A DNA stretch of 15,586 bases from PNAI01 sp964575715 (GTDB lineage Bacteria; Pseudomonadota; Alphaproteobacteria; Rhizobiales; Xanthobacteraceae). The DNA lies in assembly GCA_964575715.1 (NCBI GenBank), contig CAZNSG010000143.1, positions 1 to 15,586 on the forward strand. The letters run 5' to 3'. The notes beneath the pieces were generated by a model. The model was not told where the DNA came from. It searched no databases and saw nothing but the letters and a program-made list of their open reading frames with translations. Made by a program: the position numbers and the translations under genes. Numbering within the stretch: the stretch's first letter is position 1; every line of letters starts with the position of its first letter. Positions 1 through 6,254 of the stretch are shown here, one piece after another.

Positions 1-1
1 C

Positions 2-268
2 TCAGTGTCCTTCACGCCCGAGCGCACGGAGATTGCTGATCCATCGCTCACGCTGGTTCGCACTAATGAGCGTGGGGAATGCGCCATCAGGTCCGCCCAC
101 GCCAGCTCCGAGCATTCCGATCAAGGTCGTCTTAACCGGCCCGATACCAGAAAAGCCGAGGATATTGCGCTTGAGACTCTTGAGGCTGTGTGCGCCGTAA
201 TACCAGCGATAAAATAGAGCGGGCATTCCCATGGTAACGACGATGCGCCCGGTTTTTCCCGTGAACTG
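2..268 (-). pseudogene. C-terminal fragment of a flavodoxin-like NAD(P)H oxidoreductase, cut by an IS remnant
   Basis: The minus-strand frame ending at the TGA at 2-4 reads like the C-terminal third of the flavodoxin-fold NAD(P)H dehydrogenase (quinone)/KefF-MdaB-like family. It contains GRIVVTMGMPALFYRWYYGA followed by SLKRNILGFSGIGPV, features I know from that family, and ends ALGREGH. The family normally has about 190-200 residues with an N-terminal FMN-binding loop; only about 85 family-like residues remain here. The frame opens with an ATG at 278-280, but that codon lies in insertion-sequence DNA, so it is not the native start. The join to the IS3 transposase lies at roughly 262-275. The fragment is almost certainly non-functional. 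The family assignment is from recognition only. Confidence 0.7.
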
Positions 269-735
269 ATTGTAATGCATTCACGTGTGAACTCATCGAT
301 CACGTTGAGCATGCGGTACTTCTTCCCATTGTGGGTACGATCCTCAACGAAGTCGTATGACCAGACGTGGTTCGGGTACTCCGGCCGCAGACGAACGCAC
401 GATCCGTCATTGAGCCACAGACGCCCGCGTTTGGGTTGTTTTGCTGGGACCTTCAGCCCCTCACGTCGCCAGATCCGCTCGACACGTTTGACGTTCACCA
501 CCCAGCCGGTATTCCGCAACAGCGCCGTGACGCGGCGATAACCGTAGCGTCCGTACTGGATAGCAAGCGCGATAATGTCGGCGGTCAGCGCCGCCTCATC
601 ATCATCCGTCGTCTTCGAGATCTTGCGTTGCGTAGAGCGATGCTGGCCAAGAACACGGCAGGCAAATCGCTCGGAGATGCCGTGTTCAACAACCACATGC
701 TCCACGCAAGCACGGCGACGCGCGGAGCTTAGAAG
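266..735 (-). pseudogene. IS3-family transposase OrfB, 3'-truncated
   Basis: This would be the catalytic half of the IS3 OrfAB transposase, made by -1 frameshifting from orfA. From the shift site the minus-strand frame reads LLSSARRRACVEHVVVEHG, then the HTH_21-like region (YGYRRVTALLRNTGW, then RVERIWRREGLKVP), then the start of the DDE integrase core (HVWSYDFVEDRTHNGKKYRM, then LNVIDEFTREC). The first catalytic Asp is in WSYDFV. Homology stops just after DEFTRECITI. The second Asp and the Glu, which should lie in the missing roughly 130 residues, are absent. The frame stays open to 121 only because it runs through the antisense-phase of the oxidoreductase fragment; that tail is not transposase. 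A GTG at 703-705 could start a separate OrfB, but the fused form is usual. Confidence 0.85.
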
Positions 736-1007
736 TTTCCCGAGGCAGCCTCTTTCAGGATCAGCTTCTCAAGCGTTAGATCTGAGACCGCACGCCGAAG
801 CCGGGTGTTCTCAGCCTCCAGCTCCTTCAGCCGCTTCACCTGGTCGCCCTTGAGCCCACCGTATTCTGACCGCCACCGATAATATGTAACTTCCGTCACC
901 CCTATCGATCGGATCGCCTCAGCCACCGACTGGCCTTGCGCACTCAACACCTCAACCTGTCGCAGCTTCGCGACAATCTCTTCCGCCTTGTGCTTCTTCC
1001 TCGGCAT
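729..1007 (-). CDS. IS3-family transposase OrfA
   Basis: This 92-residue protein is the DNA-binding subunit of an IS3-family element. It starts MPRKKHKAEEIVAKLRQVEV with an HTH_Tnp_1 (transposase_8) helix-turn-helix over residues about 8-55 (QGQSVAEAIRSIGVTEVTYY, then RWRSEYGG). It continues into the leucine-zipper-like segment RLKELEAENTRLRRAVSDL and ends KLILKEAASGNF. Length and layout are normal for OrfA, and the gene looks intact. It may still be translated and could act as an inhibitor or binder of related elements, but with OrfB truncated it cannot support transposition alone. The group is most like IS407/ISRj2-type elements, from memory. Confidence 0.9.
   Translation of the reverse strand: MPRKKHKAEEIVAKLRQVEVLSAQGQSVAEAIRSIGVTEVTYYRWRSEYGGLKGDQVKRLKELEAENTRLRRAVSDLTLEKLILKEAASGNF
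735..741 (-). other. Programmed -1 frameshift heptamer GGGAAAC
   Basis: On the minus strand the last codons of orfA read TCG GGA AAC TTC TAA. This places a G GGA AAC heptamer of the X XXY YYZ type in the orfA frame, seven bases before its stop. A -1 slip continues as CTT CTA AGC TCC, giving SGN-LLSSARRR, the expected OrfAB fusion junction. The heptamer is seen directly; its activity is inferred from the IS3 family. Confidence 0.7.
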
Positions 1008-1029
1008 TCCTCAATCCTCTATCAGGCCA

Positions 1030-1078
1030 TAAGCCATACTTCAGGGAGGACCACTTTTCAGGGGGTAAGCCATACTTC
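1030..1078. repeat. 13-base direct repeat at the IS end
   Basis: TAAGCCATACTTC occurs at 1030-1042 and again at 1066-1078, 36 bases apart. It flanks the CCACTTTTCAGGGGG segment that I take as the terminal region of the insertion sequence. The outer copy straddles the proposed IS boundary. It may be a duplicated piece of the element end or a repeat picked up at the target. It is exact and seen directly; the meaning is open. Confidence 0.75.
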
Positions 1079-1437
1079 GGCAGAATTTTCTCGCTCCGGC
1101 GTCCAATGATCGAAGTTCCAAAGCCATGAGATTGCGACCTTCTCATTTAACACGGAGAAAATACTCGCCGCACAACCATCAGCCACAACCGCGCCCAAGG
1201 CCACCGGGAAAAATTCGAAAACATTAGATGGGCTATTGCCAATCGGGCCGCAGCTTGGGACAAGTCCAACACTAGAACAGGGTCTACCGATAATCTGGCG
1301 TCGTTTTTGCTCGGTCCGATCTGCTTTACAGGCCAAAATAGGCATGTATCACTCTACAAACGTGCGAGGGTCTCCTTGGTTCGGTCGTCGTTTGATATTG
1401 CGAGCAATCGGGCCGGCAAACTGACGATAGGTTGGAA
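1079..1437. other. Non-coding stretch between the IS remnant and the hydroxylase operon
   Basis: About 360 bases contain no convincing gene. The frames that stay open here (for example minus 1058-1345 and plus 1236-1424) show no family motif and no good start. The stretch holds a weak sigma70-like promoter candidate at 1325-1352, the imperfect dyad ATTGCGAGCAAT at 1397-1408, and the 11-mer CAATCGGGCCG twice (1240-1250 and 1405-1415). It is the only place where the promoter of the 1438-8552 operon could lie. No regulator gene sits next to the operon, which suggests one was lost with the IS rearrangement or lies elsewhere. Confidence 0.6.
1325..1352 (+). promoter_or_regulatory. Possible sigma70-type promoter of the molybdenum hydroxylase operon
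   Basis: TTTACA at 1325-1330 (five of six to TTGACA) is followed after 16 bases by TATCAC at 1347-1352 (four of six to TATAAT). Transcription would start near 1359, leaving a leader of about 80 bases before the ATG at 1438. This is the best pair I see in the region, but by eye only. Confidence 0.25.
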
Positions 1438-2295
1438 ATGAAGCCCTCCCCATTCCGGTACCACGCACCAAAGACCATCGATGAAGCCGTTGGCATTCTC
1501 GCTGAGGTAGCACCCCAGGACGGGCGCATCCTCGCCGGCGGCCAGAGCCTCGTGCCGATGATGGCTTTCCGGGTGGCGCGGCCGTCGCATCTCGTCGATA
1601 TCAACGGGGTGGAAGCTCTCAAGCGGCTCGCGGTCGAAGGCGGCAAGCTGTGCATCGGCGCCGGTGTCCGGCACGCTGCCTTTCACAAGCCGGTGGTTGA
1701 GGGACCGCTCGGCAGGCTTCTGTCGGCGGTGGTGGACCATATTGCGCATTATCCGATCCGCACGCGCGGCACATTCTGCGGCAGCCTCGCCAATGCTGAC
1801 CCTGCTTCGGAATGGTGCGCGGTCAGCGTCCTTCTCGGTGCGGAGATGGTGGCGAAAAGCGTTCGCGGTACGCGCAGCATTCCGGCGCGGGAGTTTTTTG
1901 CGGGCATCATGATGACGACACTAGCGGAGGACGAGATTCTGACCGAGGTGCGGTTGCCATTGCTGGCTGCCGACGTCCGCTTTGGCTTCTATGAGTTCAA
2001 CCGCCGCGCAGGGGACTTTGCGATCGCCATGGCGCTTGCGACGTATCGCGTTCGGGATGGCCAAGTTTTCGAACCGCGACTTGCGATCGGCGGCGCGGAG
2101 CCGCATCCCAGGCGCATCGAGGCAGCCGAACGGGAGCTCGACGGCCGTCCGGCCAGCGCGGAGAGCTTCGCCGCGGCTGCCGAACGCGCAGCCGCCGCAG
2201 TCGATGCCATGGAAGACGCCACCACGAGCGCAGAGTACCGGCGCGATCTCGTCCGCACTGTGGCTCGTCGTGCATTGGAGCGATCCGTCATATGA
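1438..2295 (+). CDS. Molybdenum hydroxylase, FAD-binding medium subunit
   Basis: This 285-residue protein is the FAD subunit (CoxM/CutM/KdhM type) of a three-subunit molybdenum hydroxylase. It passes electrons from the iron-sulfur subunit to an acceptor in the cytoplasm. The PCMH-type FAD fold shows its two usual signatures: AGGQSLVPMM at residues 33-42 and TRGTFCGSLANADPASE at about 109-125. The second corresponds to the family's TxGGNxxxADPAS loop; the usual GG(N) is altered here to TFCGS. The C-terminal CO_deh_flav_C domain follows (FNRRAGDFAIAMA and onward). Length matches the family (about 280-290). I prefer ATG 1438 (MKPSPFRYHAP) over an in-frame TTG at 1432, because the family starts with this motif. 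It is the first gene of the operon, and the next start lies 49 bases after its stop. The substrate is unknown. Confidence 0.93.
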   Translation: MKPSPFRYHAPKTIDEAVGILAEVAPQDGRILAGGQSLVPMMAFRVARPSHLVDINGVEALKRLAVEGGKLCIGAGVRHAAFHKPVVEGPLGRLLSAVVDHIAHYPIRTRGTFCGSLANADPASEWCAVSVLLGAEMVAKSVRGTRSIPAREFFAGIMMTTLAEDEILTEVRLPLLAADVRFGFYEFNRRAGDFAIAMALATYRVRDGQVFEPRLAIGGAEPHPRRIEAAERELDGRPASAESFAAAAERAAAAVDAMEDATTSAEYRRDLVRTVARRALERSVI

Positions 2296-2344
2296 CCGAA
2301 AAGCACACGCGCGCTTGGGCGGCCAAAGACCGGACTTATGACCG

Positions 2345-2833
2345 ATGATCGAGAAAGTCGAGATTACGCTCAACATCAATGGCCGTGACCACACGATTCG
2401 GGTCGAGCCGAGACGGACATTGGTCGACGCCATCCGCGACGATTGCGGACAGACCGGGACACATATCGGCTGCGAACACGGCATCTGCGGCGCCTGCACA
2501 ATTATCCTGGACGATGATGCGGTGCGCTCCTGCCTGATGTTTGCGGTGCAGGCGCAGGGCAAGCGTATCCGCACCGTCGAGGGTTTGAACGATGGCGACA
2601 AGCTGCATCCGATGCAGAGCGCGTTCATGGCGCATCATGCCCTGCAATGCGGTTTCTGCACGCCTGGCTTTCTCATGCTGGCGATTTCTGCCTTGGAGCG
2701 CAATCCAGCGATTACGGACGAGGAAATTCTGGATGTGCTCTCGTCGAACCTCTGCCGTTGCACAGGCTACCAGAATATCGTCAAGGCCGTGCAGAGCGCC
2801 GCCGTCGAAGCGCGCGACTCTGGAGCGCGCTGA
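2345..2833 (+). CDS. Molybdenum hydroxylase, [2Fe-2S] small subunit
   Basis: This 162-residue iron-sulfur subunit (CoxS/CutS type) relays electrons from the molybdenum site to FAD. The N-terminal plant-ferredoxin-type cluster is held by C43, C48, C51 and C63 (GCEHGICGACTIILDDDAVR, then SC). The C-terminal four-helix cluster domain uses C102 and C105 (LQCGFCTPGF) and C137 and C139 (SNLCRCTGYQNI). All eight ligands are present. Length is typical (about 160). It starts at ATG 2345, 49 bases after the FAD subunit, with only a weak upstream purine stretch. Because the operon encodes just one FAD and one iron-sulfur subunit but two large subunits, this protein would have to serve both, if both are used. 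Confidence 0.96.
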   Translation: MIEKVEITLNINGRDHTIRVEPRRTLVDAIRDDCGQTGTHIGCEHGICGACTIILDDDAVRSCLMFAVQAQGKRIRTVEGLNDGDKLHPMQSAFMAHHALQCGFCTPGFLMLAISALERNPAITDEEILDVLSSNLCRCTGYQNIVKAVQSAAVEARDSGAR

Positions 2834-2892
2834 CGGCAGACTCGGCGGCGCACTCCTGACATGCTTCCCGATTATCGCCGCCGCTGCCAACC

Positions 2893-2899
2893 TGAGGAA
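2893..2899 (+). promoter_or_regulatory. Ribosome binding site fixing the GTG start at 2905
   Basis: TGAGGAA ends five bases before GTG 2905 and is the clearest Shine-Dalgarno match in this operon. It supports GTG as the start of the amidohydrolase (VPIDVHAHYVPP), which puts the metal-binding HxH at residues 6-8, as usual for the family. Confidence 0.7.
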
Positions 2900-2904
2900 T
2901 TCTC

Positions 2905-3909
2905 GTGCCGATCGATGTTCATGCCCATTACGTTCCCCCGCAGCTGATTGACTCAATCGAAAGGAAGGGCAGCGACATCGGCGTGCGGCTGGTATCATCG
3001 GGAGGCTCGACTTCGGCGTTGCATTTTGACTACGGGTTCAAGGTACGGCCGTTCTTTGCGCGGCTGGTCGAACCCGTGGCGCAGCGGTGCGCATGGCTCG
3101 ATGAGCAAGGCATCGACCTGCAGATCGTCGGAACCTGGCCGGATATTTTCGGCTACGGTCTTGCCGCCGGTGCGTGCATCGCTTGGCACCGCATGTTGAA
3201 TGATACACTTGCGGAATGGTGCGCCGACAATAGCGAGCGGTTCGCTTGGATCGGATCGGTTCCCTTGATTGACGCGGAATCCGCTGCGCAGGAAATGGAA
3301 CGAGCCGTCGGGATCGGGGCATGCGGCGTGATCATTTCTTCCAATATCGAAAATACCAATCTCGGCGAACTCCCGCTCGACCCGTTTTGGCGCAGAGCTG
3401 AAGCGCTCGGCATGCCGGTGCTGATCCATCCCGTCCTGGTCGGGGCCGCGCCCCGGGCCGCAAAATTTGGCCTCGCGCAAGTCGTGCAATACACATTCGA
3501 CACGACGCTTGGCGTGGGCTCGCTGATCATGTCTGGTGTGTTGGATCGTTTTCCTGGCCTGAAACTCGTACTGTCCCATGGCGGGGGCGCCTTTCCGTAT
3601 CTTGTTGGCCGCTTCGACATCATGCACCGTCGCATGGACCGGGCGAGCCAGGGCGATGTCGCGGCAGAAATGCCGTCGGCCTACGCTTCGCGGATGTTCT
3701 ATGACAGCATCGTGCATGCACCCAAGGCGCTCCGGTTTCTGATTGATCTGATGGGACTTGATAAGGTCGTGTTGGGGACCGACTATTCTTTCCCGCCGGC
3801 CGATATGGAACCACTCGCGTTGTTGCGTAAGGCCAGGTTGTCGGTGGCGGAAACCGAGGCCATCGTGGACGGGAATCCGCGCCGCATCTTCTCGCATCTG
3901 GGCTTATGA
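2905..3909 (+). CDS. ACMSD-like amidohydrolase/decarboxylase (amidohydrolase 2 family)
   Basis: This 334-residue TIM-barrel metal enzyme belongs to the family of 2-amino-3-carboxymuconate-6-semialdehyde decarboxylase (ACMSD), gamma-resorcylate decarboxylase and related hydratases. Metal ligands are H6 and H8 (DVHAHYVPP), H175 (VLIHPVL) and D293 (LGTDYSFPP), with the catalytic His at H225 (LSHGGGAFPYLVGR). R48 and R236 fall at the positions of the two substrate-carboxylate arginines of Pseudomonas ACMSD (R51 and R239 as I remember them), so the substrate is probably a carboxylate. Length matches ACMSD (about 335). It lies between the iron-sulfur and large subunits of the hydroxylase and its stop is four bases before the next ATG, so it is part of the same operon and probably acts on a product of the hydroxylase. 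A non-decarboxylating hydrolase or hydratase is possible. Confidence 0.88.
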   Translation: MPIDVHAHYVPPQLIDSIERKGSDIGVRLVSSGGSTSALHFDYGFKVRPFFARLVEPVAQRCAWLDEQGIDLQIVGTWPDIFGYGLAAGACIAWHRMLNDTLAEWCADNSERFAWIGSVPLIDAESAAQEMERAVGIGACGVIISSNIENTNLGELPLDPFWRRAEALGMPVLIHPVLVGAAPRAAKFGLAQVVQYTFDTTLGVGSLIMSGVLDRFPGLKLVLSHGGGAFPYLVGRFDIMHRRMDRASQGDVAAEMPSAYASRMFYDSIVHAPKALRFLIDLMGLDKVVLGTDYSFPPADMEPLALLRKARLSVAETEAIVDGNPRRIFSHLGL

Positions 3910-3913
3910 CTCC

Positions 3914-6253
3914 ATGAGCATCCATGCAAAATCCAGCGATAGCTGGGTCGGCCGCTCCATCCAGCGGGTCGAAGATCCGATTCTGGTGACCGGGCAGGGC
4001 CGGTTTACCTGCGATCTGCCGGCGGTGCTCTGGGTCCGCTTTGTCAGGAGCTCGGTCGCCTCAGGCCGGCTGGTGAAAATTACCGCACCGAAGAATGTGA
4101 TGATGATCACCGCCGCCGATCTCGCCGGCATAAAGCCGATCCGTCCGATGTTGCACAAATTCAACTATGTGCCGATTAGCCAGCCGGTTCTGGCAACCGA
4201 CGTGGTGCGCTTCGTTGGCGAGCCAGTTGCGGCGGTGGTCGCCTCGAGCAGGGAGGAGGCAGAGGATTTTGCCGATCTCGTCAAGGTCAGAATAGACGAG
4301 ACACCAGCCGTCGTGGACGCACATGCGGCGCTGGTTGACGGCGCTCCGCGTGTACATGCCGAGGCGGCGGAAAATGTCGTCGTCGAAGGGCAGATGAAGA
4401 CGGCCGGATTCGACGCGAAAAGCGCAGCCGCATACCGGCGCGTCAAGGTCGACATCCGCTCGCACCGGCAAAATGCGCTGCCGCTGGAGCCGCGTGCCGC
4501 GCATGCGCAATGGGACGGCAACGACGGAAGGGTGACACTCAACTGCACGACCCAGATGCCGCATGCCATGCGAACCATCATCTCAGACCTGATCGGCATG
4601 CATGAATCGGATTTGCGCGTCATCGCTCCCGACGTTGGCGGAGGATTCGGGCAAAAAATGTCGCTGGCACCGGAATTCGTGGTCGTGACATGGCTTGCGC
4701 GTAAGCTCAAGACGTCGGTTGCTTGGACCGAGGATCGGCGGGAAAATCTCGTCGCCTGCTTTCATAGCCGAGACCAGTCTATTTCGCTCGAAGGCACTTT
4801 TGATGAGCAGGGAAGGCTCGGCGCGTTGTCCGCCGAAATTGTCGCGAATGTCGGAGCCTATTCCTGCTATCCGACAACCTGCGGAGTCGAGCCTCTGATG
4901 GCCATGGCGGAAATGCCCGGACCCTACGACGTCCGCGAGTACTCCTGCCGCTCACGAGGTATCGTAACCCATACCTGCCCGATGGCCCCCTATCGCGGGG
5001 TCTCGCGTCCGGTCATCACCTTCACGATCGAGCGGCTGATGGACAAGGCGGCCGCGGCTTTTGGGCTCGATCCGATCGATATCCGGCGGCGAAATCTGAT
5101 CAAGACGTTTCCTCACACATCCGCCACAGGTCTCGTGTTCGACGAGGCAACGTATGTCGAAACCATGGAAGCTGCGGTCGAGGCGGCCGACGTTCCGACC
5201 TTCCGCGCCCGCCAGGCGCAAGAGCGGGCAAAGGGCCGCTATCTGGGGCTAGGGTTGGCAACGTTCTCCGAGCGCACTGGCTATGGCACTCCGGCCTTTG
5301 CCGCCCGCGGAATGGAAGTGACGCCCGGCTGGGAAACCGTGGAACTCGCCATGGACCCGTCGGGCTTCATCGAAGCGCGGATCGGAGCGTCCCCGCATGG
5401 GCAAGGCCTTCGCACGACGCTGTCGCAGATCATCGCCGACGAACTCGGCACCTTGCCGGATCGCATCAAGATCGTTCATGGTGACACGGACCGTACGCCG
5501 TACGGCTGGGGAACGTTCGCCAGCCGCTCGCTGGTGATTGCCGGCGGCGCCACTCTGATGGCGGCCCGCAAGGTGCGCGCCAAGCTCACAAAGATGGCAG
5601 GTCTCCTGCTCGAAGCGTCCGCGGACGACATTTTGCTGGAACCCGACGTTGCACGCGTCGCAGGTACCGACCGCACGATCGCGATCGAGGCGCTGGCGCG
5701 GGCCGCCTATCACCAAGTCCATCGCTTCGGCGGCCAGATTACTCCGGGCATCAGCGAAAACGCTACCTATGATCCACCTGGAACGTTTTCCAATGCTTGC
5801 CATGTCGCCATGGTTGAGGTGGATGTGGAGACTGGGCGCGTCGTCATCGAAAAATATCTTGTGGCCGAAGACGCAGGACGCCTGATCAACCCGATGATCG
5901 TGGATGGACAGATTCATGGCGGTGTTGCCCAGGGCATTGGCAACGCTCTGCTCGAAGAAATCATATACGACGAGACCGGCAATATCCTCACCGCTACGCT
6001 GGCTGATTATATGCCGCCGACAGCGCGGGAAATTCCTCCGATCGAAATCCATCACCTGGAGACGTTGACCGAAGCGTCGATCACCAAGGCGAAGGGACTG
6101 GGCGAGGGCGGTGCGATCGGCGCTCCGGCTGCGGTCGTCAATGCCATCAACGACGCACTGTCGTCATTCGGTGTATCGATCGACGAGTTCCCGGCGACGC
6201 CACAGCGTATCCGTGCCGCGCTTCGCGCGGCTTCCTCTCGACCGAAGGTATAA
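3914..6253 (+). CDS. Molybdenum hydroxylase, molybdopterin-binding large subunit (first copy)
   Basis: This 779-residue catalytic subunit of the xanthine dehydrogenase/CoxL family hydroxylates its substrate with water at a Mo-cytosine-dinucleotide-type centre. Visible in order are the N-terminal WVGRSIQRVEDPILVTGQGR motif, the substrate/Mo loop DVGGGFGQK at 240-248, MAPYRGVSR at 357-365, SPHGQGLRTTLSQIIADELG (cofactor-binding GQG), and GLGEGGAIGAP with the presumed catalytic E731. The motif equivalent to the CO-dehydrogenase loop is PYRGVSR, not AYRCSFR, so CO oxidation is not expected. The frame is open upstream to 3758 inside the amidohydrolase gene. I take ATG 3914 because it puts the family motif at residue 11 and lies four bases after the preceding stop, implying translational coupling. 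It has a full-length tandem paralogue directly downstream. The substrate is unknown. Confidence 0.93.
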   Translation: MSIHAKSSDSWVGRSIQRVEDPILVTGQGRFTCDLPAVLWVRFVRSSVASGRLVKITAPKNVMMITAADLAGIKPIRPMLHKFNYVPISQPVLATDVVRFVGEPVAAVVASSREEAEDFADLVKVRIDETPAVVDAHAALVDGAPRVHAEAAENVVVEGQMKTAGFDAKSAAAYRRVKVDIRSHRQNALPLEPRAAHAQWDGNDGRVTLNCTTQMPHAMRTIISDLIGMHESDLRVIAPDVGGGFGQKMSLAPEFVVVTWLARKLKTSVAWTEDRRENLVACFHSRDQSISLEGTFDEQGRLGALSAEIVANVGAYSCYPTTCGVEPLMAMAEMPGPYDVREYSCRSRGIVTHTCPMAPYRGVSRPVITFTIERLMDKAAAAFGLDPIDIRRRNLIKTFPHTSATGLVFDEATYVETMEAAVEAADVPTFRARQAQERAKGRYLGLGLATFSERTGYGTPAFAARGMEVTPGWETVELAMDPSGFIEARIGASPHGQGLRTTLSQIIADELGTLPDRIKIVHGDTDRTPYGWGTFASRSLVIAGGATLMAARKVRAKLTKMAGLLLEASADDILLEPDVARVAGTDRTIAIEALARAAYHQVHRFGGQITPGISENATYDPPGTFSNACHVAMVEVDVETGRVVIEKYLVAEDAGRLINPMIVDGQIHGGVAQGIGNALLEEIIYDETGNILTATLADYMPPTAREIPPIEIHHLETLTEASITKAKGLGEGGAIGAPAAVVNAINDALSSFGVSIDEFPATPQRIRAALRAASSRPKV

Positions 6254-6254
6254 A

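Larger units (their letters stand above)
268..1075 (-). mobile_element. Truncated IS3-family insertion sequence
   Basis: This is an IS3-family element read leftward, with orfA (729-1007), a frameshift heptamer (735-741) and the first half of orfB. The orfA-side end is probably near 1072-1075: read on the minus strand the sequence begins TGGCTTACCCCCTGAAAAG, a TG-start with a C-run like the terminal repeats of IS407-group elements. The other end is missing, because orfB runs into an unrelated oxidoreductase fragment near 268. No matching inverted repeat and no target-site duplication can be found. The element cannot transpose by itself, since two of the three DDE residues are lost. The left boundary is good to about 10 bases; the right boundary is inferred. 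Confidence 0.8.

Noticed and set aside
1058..1345. Minus-strand open frame of 95 codons
   Set aside because: It starts in a non-coding region, runs into the IS end, and has no recognisable domain. Probably chance, though an old gene remnant cannot be excluded.
2995..3897. Long antisense open frames opposite the amidohydrolase and large subunit genes
   Set aside because: They mirror strongly coding genes in high-GC DNA and have histidine/arginine-rich composition without any domain; these are shadows.
3758..3913. In-frame extension of the first large subunit back into the amidohydrolase gene
   Set aside because: The extension lies wholly inside the amidohydrolase coding region, including its GTDYSF metal site, and shows no family sequence. 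ATG 3914 gives the normal N-terminus.
6111..6254. In-frame extension of the second large subunit over the end of the first
   Set aside because: It overlaps the conserved C-terminus of the first large subunit, and the added residues are arginine/serine-rich shadow sequence. GTG 6255 with AAGG upstream fits better.
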